Of a DNA stretch of 64,000 nt, positions 9,601-17,708 are shown one piece after another. The notes beneath the pieces were generated by a model. It was given only the letters and a program-made list of their open reading frames with translations, ran no database searches and was not told the DNA's origin. Where the stretch lies: positions 1-64,000 of the forward strand of contig CANQLI010000001.1 of assembly GCA_947624675.1 (NCBI GenBank), given 5' to 3'. The translations under genes were made by a program, and so were the position numbers. Position 1 is the stretch's first letter. Each line of letters starts with the position of its first letter. The DNA comes from an uncultured Clostridia bacterium (GTDB taxonomy: Bacteria > Bacillota > Clostridia > Oscillospirales > Ruminococcaceae).

Positions 9601-9765
9601 TCACTTTTCTATCTGTTTTCTTTTTTCAGTAGGTCTTAACTCCTCCTTGACTTCGTCTGCATTCTTTCGCATACTTCTGAATTTATACATTTTAAATTGT
9701 TTCCCGTTCTAGCTTGTCCTTACCAAAATGTAAAAGGATTACCGAAATTCTCAAAGATATTAAAT
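9601..9765 (-). pseudogene. remnant of a second priming sugar transferase
   Basis: Reading the minus strand, codons 9690 to 9601 give a 29-residue frame beginning MYKFRSMRKNADEV, which matches the KFRSMRKGADE block of the intact enzyme just downstream. Directly before it, in the same frame, NGKQFK and an upstream S-F-Y-I-L-V-R-T-S stretch continue the family pattern, interrupted by a TAG codon. Further upstream GNPF appears in another frame, as expected if one T was lost from a T run. So a piece of the domain from about GNPFY to shortly after RKNADE survives, with a nonsense codon, a frameshift and no C-terminal part. It lies inside the predicted leader of the operon. Confidence 0.7.
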
Positions 9766-9944
9766 TGAGATTATCGGGAATAATGGGGATAACATTATGA
9801 ATATAACTTGCTGAACTTTCAATATATAAATCAATTAGTTGCATATAGGCTCATATAAGCATTCACCTTCTGAGATAAAATTAAAAACCAATTGCTTTTC
9901 GTAAAAATCAATGTCCTGTCTGCACTACTAAATTGACATAAGTA

Positions 9945-9973
9945 ATTTTAGCACAAAAACATTACTTTGTCAA
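9945..9973 (-). promoter_or_regulatory. SigA-type promoter of the polysaccharide operon
   Basis: On the minus strand TTGACA (9973-9968) is followed after exactly 17 nt by TAAAAT (9950-9945). Transcription would start near 9938, giving a leader of about 340 nt that includes the sugar-transferase remnant. The 9770-9940 stretch otherwise shows no gene. Confidence 0.7.
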
Positions 9974-10283
9974 TGATTTTCGTTCAATTTTTACAATGTT
10001 TTTAGCACTTTACATAAAATTACAAAAATTTACACATTTACTACATATTAACCTGTATGATATTACCAAAATGTTAATAAATAGCATCATATACAATATA
10101 TAGATAGGAACTTTCTATATTTGTTTAAGTATGTTTGCTAAAGATTTTTAAGGTTCATTTTTTTAAAATCTAACTAACATTGCCATTTTTAAATTATTAC
10201 AATTTTAACATCATATTTTTCCTTTTAATATATGCCTTGTCTTGCCATTTAATATATCCGGAGACATTCTGAATACAACAAAA

Positions 10284-10309
10284 CCGACCTCACTTTAATG
10301 TGAGATCGG
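10284..10309 (-). terminator. intrinsic terminator
   Basis: Minus strand: a 10-bp stem CCGATCTCAC / GTGAGGTCGG (one G-U pair) with loop ATTAAA, followed by TTTTGTTGT. It may end the DUF2079 transcript, which stops about 255 nt upstream, or a separate small RNA starting after the repeat block at 10.44-10.55 kb. Confidence 0.75.
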
Positions 10310-10311
10310 CT

Positions 10312-10440
10312 ATATAAATGCTTGTATAAGGATTGTCACTCAGTCGTCCAACTAGCGGTGATCAGATGCCGCCCCCTCTTATAAATTCTCCGCATTAAAT
10401 ATGCTGTTAAACATATTTCGCACTCATTATTTGTGAATAA
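10312..10440 (-). other. GC-richer intergenic segment, candidate small RNA body
   Basis: Between the conserved repeat block and the terminator at 10284-10309 lies a stretch clearly less AT-rich than its surroundings, containing a GGGGGCGGCATC...CACCGC segment on the minus strand. It has no plausible reading frame. The combination of upstream conserved block and downstream terminator would fit a small RNA of about 150-200 nt, but no convincing promoter was found and it matches no family I recognise. The rest of 9974-10283 is very AT-rich and shows nothing else. Confidence 0.3.
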
Positions 10441-10443
10441 ATT

Positions 10444-10545
10444 ATGAATATTGTAAACATTTTGTTACAAAACATAATTTATTTTATGAAGAATGTACGT
10501 TTGCGTACATTTTTTCCTGATTTTGCGCTGTTAGTAGAGGGAGTA
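10444..10545 (-). repeat. conserved palindrome block, copy A
   Basis: Contains the perfect inverted repeat AATGTACG / CGTACATT (8-bp arms, 4-nt CAAA spacer on the minus strand) at 10492-10511. On the minus strand the flank before it (ctactaacagcgcaaaatca, then gg) is the same as in copy C, and the flank after it (cttcataaaat, then ttatgttttgtaaca) matches copy B. It lies between the DUF2079 gene and the polysaccharide operon. Confidence 0.85.
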
Positions 10546-10563
10546 AAAATTCTAAAAAACAAA

Positions 10564-12327
10564 TCATACCGTTTTAAATACTGCTATTATTCCCGACTTA
10601 TAATACAGCTGTTTATACTTGCTGTTATTGAGATAATCATTTATATCCACTCTCTTATCAGTCTGACGAAGATCTATTGCGTAGTAGTCCGTTACTCTAT
10701 TAGGATCCTTAGTGTGTTCAAGCTCATAAAGCTCCCGTCTTGTAGAGAGGTTCGGAACGAGGTAAGTCGTACAAGAAACCGACGCGTCCTCAGGAATAAG
10801 CTCGAGCGCCGCATCTATTGTAAGTCGTGAGGTGCTGTCCTTTGTGAAATTCTGATAGTAACCCTTTGTTCGCGGGAATACTAAGGCTATTGATGTTATC
10901 AAAGAAAAAGCCATAACACAAATAAGTATCTTCTTTCGGTTTTTAGCAAAACTTTCATAGTTTATCACAGAAAGATAAATCAGAAATGCGCCGCTTCCAA
11001 AACCGTACTGATAGTTTAAGGCGTGCTGATACTGATAATTTGACATAAGGTTCACCAGTATAAAAGGTATAAGAAGTACAAGTCTTTTAGGCTCTTTTAT
11101 AAATAACGGTAAAAAAGCGAGCGGTGCCAGAACCTGAAGAATGTAGGTAAATTTATCTTCGGTAAATATTTCGTGAAGCACGTAAACGGGGTTCTGTATT
11201 ACAGATTTTATCACAGCCATAAGATTTTCGCTGTCATCGTAAATATAGTTATCATATCTGTAAGTCATTACCCCCTCGCCGATGTTCTCCAAAAGCATTG
11301 TCACCACAAGGAAGTATATCACAGAAAATGCAAACGCAGGTATCGCAAACTTTAAATTCTTTTTTGTGATTATAAAATAAAGTGCTATAACAGCGAGATA
11401 CATAGCGGCATCCTCTTTTACCGAAAGTAAGAGAACCGAGAATAATACACAGGGAAGTATCTTTTTGGTTTCAAAAGCCCAGAAGCACCATAGTACTATC
11501 GGCGCTAAAAAATTATTTTCATGCAGATTGTACTGCGTACCGGCAAGAAGGACCGGATAAAGTGTATATACTACCGAGAACCCTAAAGCGGTAAGATTTG
11601 ACATACCGTGCCTTTTGATTATGAGCACAAGCGGTATCACGCCGCTCGCAACAACAAGACAGGACAAGACCTGAAGAGTCACAGGCGATGGTATAATATA
11701 GTAAAACGGCAGCATCAGATAAAACACAGGTGAAAAATGCACCGCAAAATGCGACAAAAGTCCGTCCCTCTCACAGGTCGTAAGTGGGAGCCCAACTTCC
11801 TTCATATAATAAAACATCTGCGAAAAAATTCCAAAATCGTAACAAGAGGTCCTGTAATTTGCGTACTTTAAGCTCAGCGCAATACCTATGACTGCGGTAA
11901 ATGCCACTATCAATGTGATTGCGGCTATCCACATCACCTTACTGCTTATATTGAGCTTGATAAGGTCGATCTTTGAAAACCAAACAAATGCAAGCACAAC
12001 GGCAGAACAGCCTATTGCAAATAAGAAGTTCTGATATTTTATGCCGGAAATAACGCTGTAAAGCACGATAGAAAAAACCATCATTACCGATATGACCTTT
12101 TCGTTTGTAAAAATATACAAAGCAAGCCATGTCAGTATAACACAAAGACTGAACAGCCAGAAGTTCATACCCTCATAAAATTCCTTTTGATAAAACAGCT
12201 TATCCGTTCTTATCAAAAACGCGACCGACACAAATATCCAAGCAGTAAACAGACAGTAAAATATCTGTGCCGCACCTCGTTGTTTAACAACATTTTTCAG
12301 GTCGCTGATAACACCGCTTTTTAACAT
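10564..12327 (-). CDS. DUF2079 family membrane protein
   Basis: 587 residues from the ATG at 12327, chosen because GGAGGA lies 6 nt upstream; a GTG at 12354 overlaps the tyrS stop but has no better site. About eleven hydrophobic segments cover the first 450 residues, followed by an extracytoplasmic C-terminal domain. The DFGIFSQMFYYM and HFAVHFSPVFYLMLP segments are hallmarks of DUF2079, a family of uncharacterised membrane proteins with a GT-C-like layout. The overlap with tyrS upstream suggests co-transcription. A role in transferring a lipid-linked sugar at the cell surface is possible but not demonstrated here. Confidence 0.8.
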   Translation of the reverse strand: MLKSGVISDLKNVVKQRGAAQIFYCLFTAWIFVSVAFLIRTDKLFYQKEFYEGMNFWLFSLCVILTWLALYIFTNEKVISVMMVFSIVLYSVISGIKYQNFLFAIGCSAVVLAFVWFSKIDLIKLNISSKVMWIAAITLIVAFTAVIGIALSLKYANYRTSCYDFGIFSQMFYYMKEVGLPLTTCERDGLLSHFAVHFSPVFYLMLPFYYIIPSPVTLQVLSCLVVASGVIPLVLIIKRHGMSNLTALGFSVVYTLYPVLLAGTQYNLHENNFLAPIVLWCFWAFETKKILPCVLFSVLLLSVKEDAAMYLAVIALYFIITKKNLKFAIPAFAFSVIYFLVVTMLLENIGEGVMTYRYDNYIYDDSENLMAVIKSVIQNPVYVLHEIFTEDKFTYILQVLAPLAFLPLFIKEPKRLVLLIPFILVNLMSNYQYQHALNYQYGFGSGAFLIYLSVINYESFAKNRKKILICVMAFSLITSIALVFPRTKGYYQNFTKDSTSRLTIDAALELIPEDASVSCTTYLVPNLSTRRELYELEHTKDPNRVTDYYAIDLRQTDKRVDINDYLNNSKYKQLYYKSGIIAVFKTV

Positions 12328-12350
12328 TTTTCTTCCTCCGAAATCATTCG

Positions 12351-13568
12351 TCACTCAACTGTTACCTTATGAAAAACCTTCTTACCTTTTTTTATTATAA
12401 CGGGCTCGGAAACATCTATCCTCTCGGAGGGATCTGTTATCTTTACATCGTTTACCGAAACTCCTCCTCCTAAAACGAGCCGTCTTGCCTCTCCGTTTGA
12501 TGCGGCAAGCTTAGCCTTGACCATAAGGGTAAGAAGCCCTATTTTCCCTTCGGTAAGTTCATTCTTTGAAAGCACGGTAGTAGGCATATTTTCGCTTGAT
12601 GCTCCGTTTTTGAAAACAGCTTGTGCTGCATCCTGAGCCTTGTTTGCCTCCTCTTCGCCGTGAACGAGATTAGTAAGCTCGTAGGCAAGCATTTCCTTAG
12701 CCTTGTTGAGCTGTGCTCCCTCCATTGTGCGCTCCATTTCTTCTATCTGCTCTATCGGGATAAATGTGAGCATCTTAAGGCACTTCATAACATCGGCGTC
12801 CGACACATTTCTCCAGTACTGGTAAAACTCATACGGAGATGTCTTTTCCGGGTCAAGCCACACGGCTCCCTTCTCGGTTTTTCCCATCTTCTTTCCCTCG
12901 GAGTTTAAAAGAAGAGTTATCGTCATAGCGTAAGCGTCTTTTCCAAGCTTCTTTCTTATAAGCTCAGTACCCCCAAGCATATTAGCCCATTGGTCGTCGC
13001 CTCCAAACTGCATATTACAGCCGTAATCCTGAAACAGCCTGTAAAAATCATAGCTTTGCATAATCATATAGTTAAATTCAAGGAATGTAAGTCCTCTTTC
13101 CATCCTTTGTTTGTAGCACTCAAAGGTGAGCATCTTATTTACCGAAAAGCAGGCTCCGACCTCTCTTAAAACATCAATGTAGTTAAGATCCATCAACCAG
13201 TCGGCATTGTTTACCACGAGCGCCTTTCCGTCAGAAAAGTCAATAAACCGGCTCATCTGTTTTTTAAAGCACTCAACATTGTGGTCGATAGTTTCCCTTG
13301 TCATCATTTTTCGCATATCGCTTTTTCCCGATGGATCACCTATCATTCCGGTTCCGCCGCCAATAAGCGCTATCGGCTTGTTACCAGCCATCTGAAGCCT
13401 TTTCATTAGGCAAAGTGCCATAAAATGTCCAACATGAAGGCTGTCTGCGGTAGGATCAAAACCTATGTAAAAGGTTGCCTTTCCTTCATTTATAAGCTCA
13501 GCTATTTCATCCTCATCGGTAAGCTGTGCCAAAAGACCGCGCCTTTTAAGTTCTTCAAAAATCGTCAT
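12351..13568 (-). CDS. tyrS: tyrosine--tRNA ligase
   Basis: 405 residues from the ATG at 13568, which has GGAGGA 6 nt upstream; the frame is open 13 codons further but without a better start. Class Ib synthetase charging tRNA-Tyr. YIGFDPTADSLHVGHFM carries the HIGH-like motif, GGDDQW binds substrate, KMGKTEKGAVWLD is the KMSKS-equivalent loop, and an S4-like RNA-binding domain occupies about 340-405. Full family length. Regulated by the Tyr T-box leader upstream. Confidence 0.97.
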   Translation of the reverse strand: MTIFEELKRRGLLAQLTDEDEIAELINEGKATFYIGFDPTADSLHVGHFMALCLMKRLQMAGNKPIALIGGGTGMIGDPSGKSDMRKMMTRETIDHNVECFKKQMSRFIDFSDGKALVVNNADWLMDLNYIDVLREVGACFSVNKMLTFECYKQRMERGLTFLEFNYMIMQSYDFYRLFQDYGCNMQFGGDDQWANMLGGTELIRKKLGKDAYAMTITLLLNSEGKKMGKTEKGAVWLDPEKTSPYEFYQYWRNVSDADVMKCLKMLTFIPIEQIEEMERTMEGAQLNKAKEMLAYELTNLVHGEEEANKAQDAAQAVFKNGASSENMPTTVLSKNELTEGKIGLLTLMVKAKLAASNGEARRLVLGGGVSVNDVKITDPSERIDVSEPVIIKKGKKVFHKVTVE

Positions 13569-13667
13569 TTTTATTCCTCCGAATTTAAATTTATATTTGT
13601 TTTTCAATTAACAAGCTAACAAATAAGATACCGCTTTCACTTCGCAACCTTTTAAAGATTAAAAAAG

Positions 13668-13918
13668 CCTCCGACAAAAATGCCGGAGGACGAATTTACT
13701 CGTGGTACCACCTCTGTTTATAGAAAAAGCAAAAAGCCTTTCTACCTCTTGTGCAGTGTAACGGTTGCGACCGAAAGCCCCTACTGAATCGGTTTCAGGA
13801 CTTCAGCTCAAAGATGTATTCACCTATGCCCTGCCGCTTTCTCACACCGACCGAAAGCTCTCTTAAGTACAAAAGCATAAGCTACTTTTTCTTATCATAG
13901 CTTTTAAATCAAATTTCA
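13668..13918 (-). promoter_or_regulatory. T-box riboswitch, tyrosine-specific, controlling tyrS
   Basis: On the minus strand the leader holds the T-box antiterminator core GAGGTGGTACCACG (13701-13714), which pairs with the acceptor end of uncharged tRNA, followed by a terminator stem CCTCCGGC / GTCGGAGG and a T run (13668-13689). The stem-I region includes GAATACATCTTTGAGCTG, placing UAC (13818-13816), a tyrosine codon, at the specifier position. This agrees with the downstream gene. Confidence 0.92.
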
Positions 13919-13924
13919 TAAGAT

Positions 13925-13953
13925 ATAATATCACACCCCATAAAAAATGTCAA
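13925..13953 (-). promoter_or_regulatory. SigA-type promoter of T-box/tyrS
   Basis: Minus strand TTGACA (13953-13948), 17-nt spacer, TATTAT (13930-13925). Transcription would begin near 13918, just at the 5' end of the T-box leader. Confidence 0.75.
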
Positions 13954-14052
13954 GAGCTAAAGATAATACAACATAGGATCACCGATCACTCTGTTGTCTA
14001 TACTTTTTATGCCGTCATTTATATAACAAAAAGAATATCAAAACTATTATAT

Positions 14053-14823
14053 CTATATCCCGTCCTTTATTTTGTCAAGCGCACCCTTTTCAAGTCTTGA
14101 TACTTGTGCTTGTGAAATTCCTATCTGATCGGCGACCTCGACCTGAGTTTTCCCCTGAAAGTACCTGAGATTGAGTATTCTTTTTTCACGCTGTGTAAGA
14201 GAAGCAATCGCCTCTTTTATCGATATTTCGTTGAGCCATGTCTCGTCGTCGTTGTTGTCGCCTATCTGATCAAGGACATAAAGCGTATCGCCCGAATCCG
14301 AAAAAACCGGCTCATAGAGAGATACCGGATCGCTTACAGACTCCAGAGCCATAACAACATCACTTCGCTTTTCGCCGAGCTCTTTCGCTATATCATCGAC
14401 CGTAGGCTCATTCTTGTTCTTTTTTATCAAAGCTTCCTTGGCCTGCATCGCCTTATAAGCAAGGTCCTTTAGCGATCGACTTACCCTTATCGGAGAATCA
14501 TCTCTTAAAAACCGTTTTATCTCTCCTAATATCATTGGGTGACAATAGCTCGAAAGCTTAAATCCCTTTGAACGGTCAAACCGGTTTATCGCCTTTATAA
14601 GCCCGATCGTTCCGACCTCAAACAGATCATCGGCTGACGGTCCTCTTCCGTTAAAATGCTGGATCACAGACAAAACGAGCTTTAAATTTCCGAGTACCAG
14701 CTTGTCCTTTGCCTCCTTATCCCCTTTTTCCGCCCTTATCAAAAGCTCCTCTTTTTCTTCTTCCGTCAATACACAAAGATCCGCTGTATTTATTCCGCTT
14801 ATTTTTACTTTTTCGTATTTCAT
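14053..14823 (-). CDS. sigG: RNA polymerase sporulation sigma factor SigG
   Basis: 256 residues. Sigma-70 family, group-3 sporulation type: region 2 (NLKLVLSVIQHFNGRG, DDLFEVGTIGLIKAI, SSYCHPMILGEIKRFLRDD), region 3 (PIRVSRSLKDLAYKA) and region 4 (ILNLRYFQGKTQVEVADQIGISQAQVSRLEK). The N-terminal KVKISGINTADL and the PIRVSRSLKD segment match SigG rather than SigF. It directs late forespore genes (germination receptors, SASPs). In many Clostridia sigG follows spoIIGA-sigE; here it stands alone between tyrS and the SCIFF operon. Confidence 0.93.
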   Translation of the reverse strand: MKYEKVKISGINTADLCVLTEEEKEELLIRAEKGDKEAKDKLVLGNLKLVLSVIQHFNGRGPSADDLFEVGTIGLIKAINRFDRSKGFKLSSYCHPMILGEIKRFLRDDSPIRVSRSLKDLAYKAMQAKEALIKKNKNEPTVDDIAKELGEKRSDVVMALESVSDPVSLYEPVFSDSGDTLYVLDQIGDNNDDETWLNEISIKEAIASLTQREKRILNLRYFQGKTQVEVADQIGISQAQVSRLEKGALDKIKDGI

Positions 14824-14892
14824 ACTTATCCCCGTAAAACAATCTTTTGAAAATATTATTGCCTTACAGTGGATATATTATACTAAAAACAA

Positions 14893-14920
14893 AAGCCGCA
14901 GGAAGTTTTTCATGCGACTT
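14893..14920 (-). terminator. intrinsic terminator after the SCIFF peptide gene
   Basis: Minus strand stem AAGTCGCA / TGCGGCTT (8 bp, one G-U) with a 12-nt loop, followed by TTGTTTTTAG. It ends the yajC-TIGR04086-scfA transcript before sigG. Confidence 0.75.
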
Positions 14921-14950
14921 TAAAATCAATATGTTTTACCTGACAATAAG

Positions 14951-15094
14951 CTATGCGTCCTTTTCGCACTTCTGATTTGCAACAGTGCAGGAAGTTTTGC
15001 AGGCAGACTGACAGGAAGCCTGACATTTACCGCAGCCGCCCTTTTCAGCGGTAGCCTTGAGGTTTGCCTTATTAACAGTCTTGATATGCTTCAT
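14951..15094 (-). CDS. scfA: SCIFF peptide precursor (six-cysteine ranthipeptide)
   Basis: 47 residues, with six cysteines at 21, 24, 28, 32, 36 and 43. It begins MKHIKTVNKANLKAT and has the family core CGKCQASCQSACKTSCTV. This is the SCIFF family (six cysteines in forty-five residues), precursors whose cysteines are joined to neighbouring residues by a radical-SAM enzyme to form sactionine-like thioether crosslinks (ranthipeptides). The ATG has GGAGGT 9 nt upstream. The next upstream genes, a TIGR04086 protein and yajC, are the usual SCIFF neighbours. The maturase gene scfB, usually adjacent, is absent: the transcript ends at a terminator and sigG follows. Confidence 0.93.
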   Translation of the reverse strand: MKHIKTVNKANLKATAEKGGCGKCQASCQSACKTSCTVANQKCEKDA

Positions 15095-15166
15095 AGATGA
15101 ATACCTCCTATTTAATAGTTTTAATAATTATATCAGATAATAAAATGCTTGTCAATACAAAAAGAT

Positions 15167-15559
15167 TCAATACCTACGCCTTTTTGAATTGACACCGACG
15201 GCCCCGCCTACCGCTCCCGTTATCACGACAAGCAAAAGCTTTGATGACGCTGAAAAGCTGAGTATGCTTCCGGCAAAAATCGAACCAAGTACAGTTACTG
15301 TCAAAAAAATCGAAAAGCCGCATACCGCACCTCTTATAAGTCCGTTTTTTCTGTATTTTTTAGCACAAATAAATCCGCCGAAGTATGTTCCAAGCGCAAG
15401 AGCAGAAACAGAAATTAGCTGTGTCATACTTTTGGATATGTCAATCTTTGTCATAATGAATGAGACAAGTAAAAAAATTGCCGCAGTAATAATAAAACCA
15501 ATGACGACGCAAAATATCATAAAAGCCGGAATTTTTGGTCTTTTGCTTGCTCTTCTCAA
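15167..15559 (-). CDS. TIGR04086 family membrane protein
   Basis: 130 residues with four hydrophobic segments, a basic N-terminus (RRASKRPK) and a GTYFGGFICAKKYRKNGL motif between segments 2 and 3. This matches the TIGR04086 family, small uncharacterised integral membrane proteins of Clostridia commonly found beside the SCIFF and yajC genes. GGAGG lies just before the ATG. It sits between yajC and scfA on the same strand. Function unknown; the linkage hints at export or membrane insertion, but nothing in the sequence proves it. Confidence 0.8.
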   Translation of the reverse strand: MRRASKRPKIPAFMIFCVVIGFIITAAIFLLVSFIMTKIDISKSMTQLISVSALALGTYFGGFICAKKYRKNGLIRGAVCGFSIFLTVTVLGSIFAGSILSFSASSKLLLVVITGAVGGAVGVNSKRRRY

Positions 15560-15631
15560 AAAAATCCCTCCTAAGGAAAACAGAGATACTGTTAAACCTT
15601 ATTCGGGATTTCAGTAATTTATTCTGAAAAA

Positions 15632-16048
15632 TTACTTTTCAATGTCATTTTCTATATCTGAACTTTCAGAGACCTCAGCTTTGATTTTCTTCTTTGAGGC
15701 GCTTCTTGCCTCTCTTGCAGCAGCTGCGGCAGCCTCCTGCTGTTCGTGAACTGTAAGATTCTGTGAAACAGCCCACTTTTTTATCCTTATCTTACTTCTG
15801 TCACCGCCCGTTTCAACAACAAGTGTGTCATCCTTTACGGAAAAGACTATTCCGATAATCCCTCCGGCAGTAACTATCTCGTCGCCGACCTGGATATTGT
15901 TCCTCATCATAGCGTCTTCCTTATCCTTTTTCCTCTGTGGTCTGATAAGCAGAAAATAAAATACTACGATTATCAAAACCAATGGAATAAATGTAACAAG
16001 CATAGATGCTGTGCTTTGCTGCTGTGCAGCTAATAAAACATTAACCAT
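15632..16048 (-). CDS. yajC: preprotein translocase subunit YajC
   Basis: 138 residues. One N-terminal membrane segment (about 16-38) ends in YFLLIRPQRKKDKE, the YajC signature, followed by a small cytoplasmic domain (NNIQVGDEIVTAGGIIGIV) and an acidic, alanine-rich tail. YajC associates with the SecDF part of the Sec translocon. The ATG has GGAGG at a normal distance. No secD or secF gene is adjacent; the downstream partners are the TIGR04086 protein and scfA. Confidence 0.93.
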   Translation of the reverse strand: MVNVLLAAQQQSTASMLVTFIPLVLIIVVFYFLLIRPQRKKDKEDAMMRNNIQVGDEIVTAGGIIGIVFSVKDDTLVVETGGDRSKIRIKKWAVSQNLTVHEQQEAAAAAAREARSASKKKIKAEVSESSDIENDIEK

Positions 16049-16148
16049 TTTAAATTCCTCCAGAAATTTTCTAATTTGATCCTTTTAGGTATTATAATTA
16101 TATCATAAAAATAAAATTTTACAATGCTTTTCACAAAATATTCATAAA

Positions 16149-17360
16149 TTATTCCATAGCTTTTTCTATAAGCTCCTTTTCAGCCATTACCCTTTGAGAA
16201 TCCTCCTCTCCGGCTGCAAAAAGATTTTTGTAGTTGTATATTGCTATCCCGGAATAGCTTTCAAGCTTTTTCGCATCGTTTATCATATTAGCTATTATTC
16301 CCTTTGTTGATATAAATTCATCCTCCGAAAGTATTTTGTATTCACCGAGTCCTATCACAAGACGAACGCTGTTACCCTTACACATATCGCTCCATTTTTT
16401 TACGGTTTCCGAATAAGGACAAACGCTTTTATATCCATAATACACCTGCGGAGCTATGTAATCACAAAAACCTTTCTTACTGCACCACCTTTTGACATCC
16501 GCAAACTGTAAATCATAATCGTTGTCGATATTCCCCTGCGGAGAAAGACCGAACACTACGCTTTTATTTATTTTCTTTATCGTTTTGTAAACGCCTGATA
16601 CCATTTTGTTTATTCGTGAAATCCTGTACTCCGACCGGTCGCTTACGCCTGATTTTTCAAACTCCTCCATATCAAAGCTTTCATCGGTAGTCGGGAAAAA
16701 ATAATCGTCAAAGTGTATCCCGTCCACATCATAGTTCTTAATTATCTCCTCTACTCCGCTGTTTATCAGCTCAAAAACCTCGTCATAAGAAGGATTAAGC
16801 CAGTAGTTTGCATTATCAGGTACACTTTCAATTACACCTTTGTTTTCATCAAACCATTTTTTTATCTTAAATCTGTCGTCCAGCGTCTCCATATTATCAT
16901 AGCTCATACACCTGAAAGGATTTATCCATGCGTGAAATGAAATGTCTCTTTCGTGAGAAAGCTCTGTCATTATCTCAAGAGGATCAAAATCCGATTTTAC
17001 CGCAAACGCTTTCGGATAGAAAGAGGAGTTGTAATATGCGTCTCCGAAGGCTCTTACATGAACATATACCGTATTAAAGCCGGATGCTTTAACTAAATCA
17101 AGAGCCTTTGAAAATCTGTTTTTAAACGAAGCCTCATCTGAGCCTGATAAAAAATCCGCAAGCTCTATGTATGATATCCATATGGCTTTTTGCTCATCGT
17201 AATTAAGCGCCTGATATGTTTTATTATCCGAAGACGAAAAAGTGTTTTCAAAATCTTGTGAAACTATTCCTCTGTTGAGTACACGAAAGCTTTCTTTTTC
17301 GCCACAGGCACTAAACAAGAGCACAAATACAAGCGTCAATGCAAAAAAAAGCTTATTCAT
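16149..17360 (-). CDS. GHL10-type glycoside hydrolase-like lipoprotein
   Basis: 403 residues. A lipoprotein signal (hydrophobic h-region then FSAC, with Cys about residue 19) predicts anchoring outside the membrane. The rest matches the glycosyl-hydrolase-like 10 (DUF187) family: KAIWISYIELADFL, GFNTVYVHVRAFGDAYY, FHAWINPFR, DGIHFDDYFFP and SPQGNIDN are characteristic TIM-barrel strands. The catalytic acids are likely within the FDDYFFP and nearby motifs. The substrate is unknown; cell-wall or extracellular glycans are usual suggestions for the family. Monocistronic by position. Confidence 0.85.
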   Translation of the reverse strand: MNKLFFALTLVFVLLFSACGEKESFRVLNRGIVSQDFENTFSSSDNKTYQALNYDEQKAIWISYIELADFLSGSDEASFKNRFSKALDLVKASGFNTVYVHVRAFGDAYYNSSFYPKAFAVKSDFDPLEIMTELSHERDISFHAWINPFRCMSYDNMETLDDRFKIKKWFDENKGVIESVPDNANYWLNPSYDEVFELINSGVEEIIKNYDVDGIHFDDYFFPTTDESFDMEEFEKSGVSDRSEYRISRINKMVSGVYKTIKKINKSVVFGLSPQGNIDNDYDLQFADVKRWCSKKGFCDYIAPQVYYGYKSVCPYSETVKKWSDMCKGNSVRLVIGLGEYKILSEDEFISTKGIIANMINDAKKLESYSGIAIYNYKNLFAAGEEDSQRVMAEKELIEKAME

Positions 17361-17512
17361 AAGCCTTCCTCCCTTTTAACATATAAAAGTGTTCTGTTTA
17401 ATACTTATGGACAAACCTTACGTTTTATTCCCGCAAAATTAACAAAAAAGCGGATTTTAACGGCTTATTGTTTAAGCCTTAAAAAACCGCACATCATTTT
17501 TTCTAAAAACAC

Positions 17513-17541
17513 TTGACATATCAAAACAAGTTTGATATAAT
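17513..17541 (+). promoter_or_regulatory. SigA promoter of tRNA-Lys
   Basis: TTGACA (17513-17518), a 17-nt spacer and TATAAT (17536-17541), a near-perfect consensus about 25 nt before the tRNA. Confidence 0.85.
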
Positions 17542-17565
17542 AATTAAGCTGTTAAAAAGGCTTAC

Positions 17566-17641
17566 GAGTTATTAGCTCAGTTGGCAGAGCATTTGACTTT
17601 TAATCAAAGGGTCCGGGGTTCGAATCCCCGATAGCTCACCA
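17566..17641 (+). tRNA. tRNA-Lys (anticodon TTT)
   Basis: 76 nt with the CCA end encoded. Acceptor arm GAGTTAT pairs with ATAGCTC; the D-arm AGCTCAGTTGGCAGAGC, the anticodon loop CTTTTAA centred on TTT, and the T-loop GGTTCGAATCC are all standard. It stands alone with its own promoter and terminator. Confidence 0.97.
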
Positions 17642-17652
17642 GCCAAAAAGGC

Positions 17653-17678
17653 ACCGCCGCAGAAATATCTGCGGCGGT
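17653..17678 (+). terminator. terminator after tRNA-Lys (may act in both directions)
   Basis: Perfect 11-bp stem ACCGCCGCAGA / TCTGCGGCGGT with a 4-nt AATA loop, followed on the plus strand by TATTTTTT. On the minus strand it is followed by GCCTTTTT, so it may also end the GGDEF gene transcript. Confidence 0.85.
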
Positions 17679-17708
17679 TATTTTTTATCTAAAACTGATA
17701 TTTTGTTT

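Noticed and set aside
12328-12354. upstream GTG start for the DUF2079 gene overlapping tyrS
   Set aside because: The internal ATG at 12327 has an optimal GGAGGA at 6 nt and gives the expected N-terminus.
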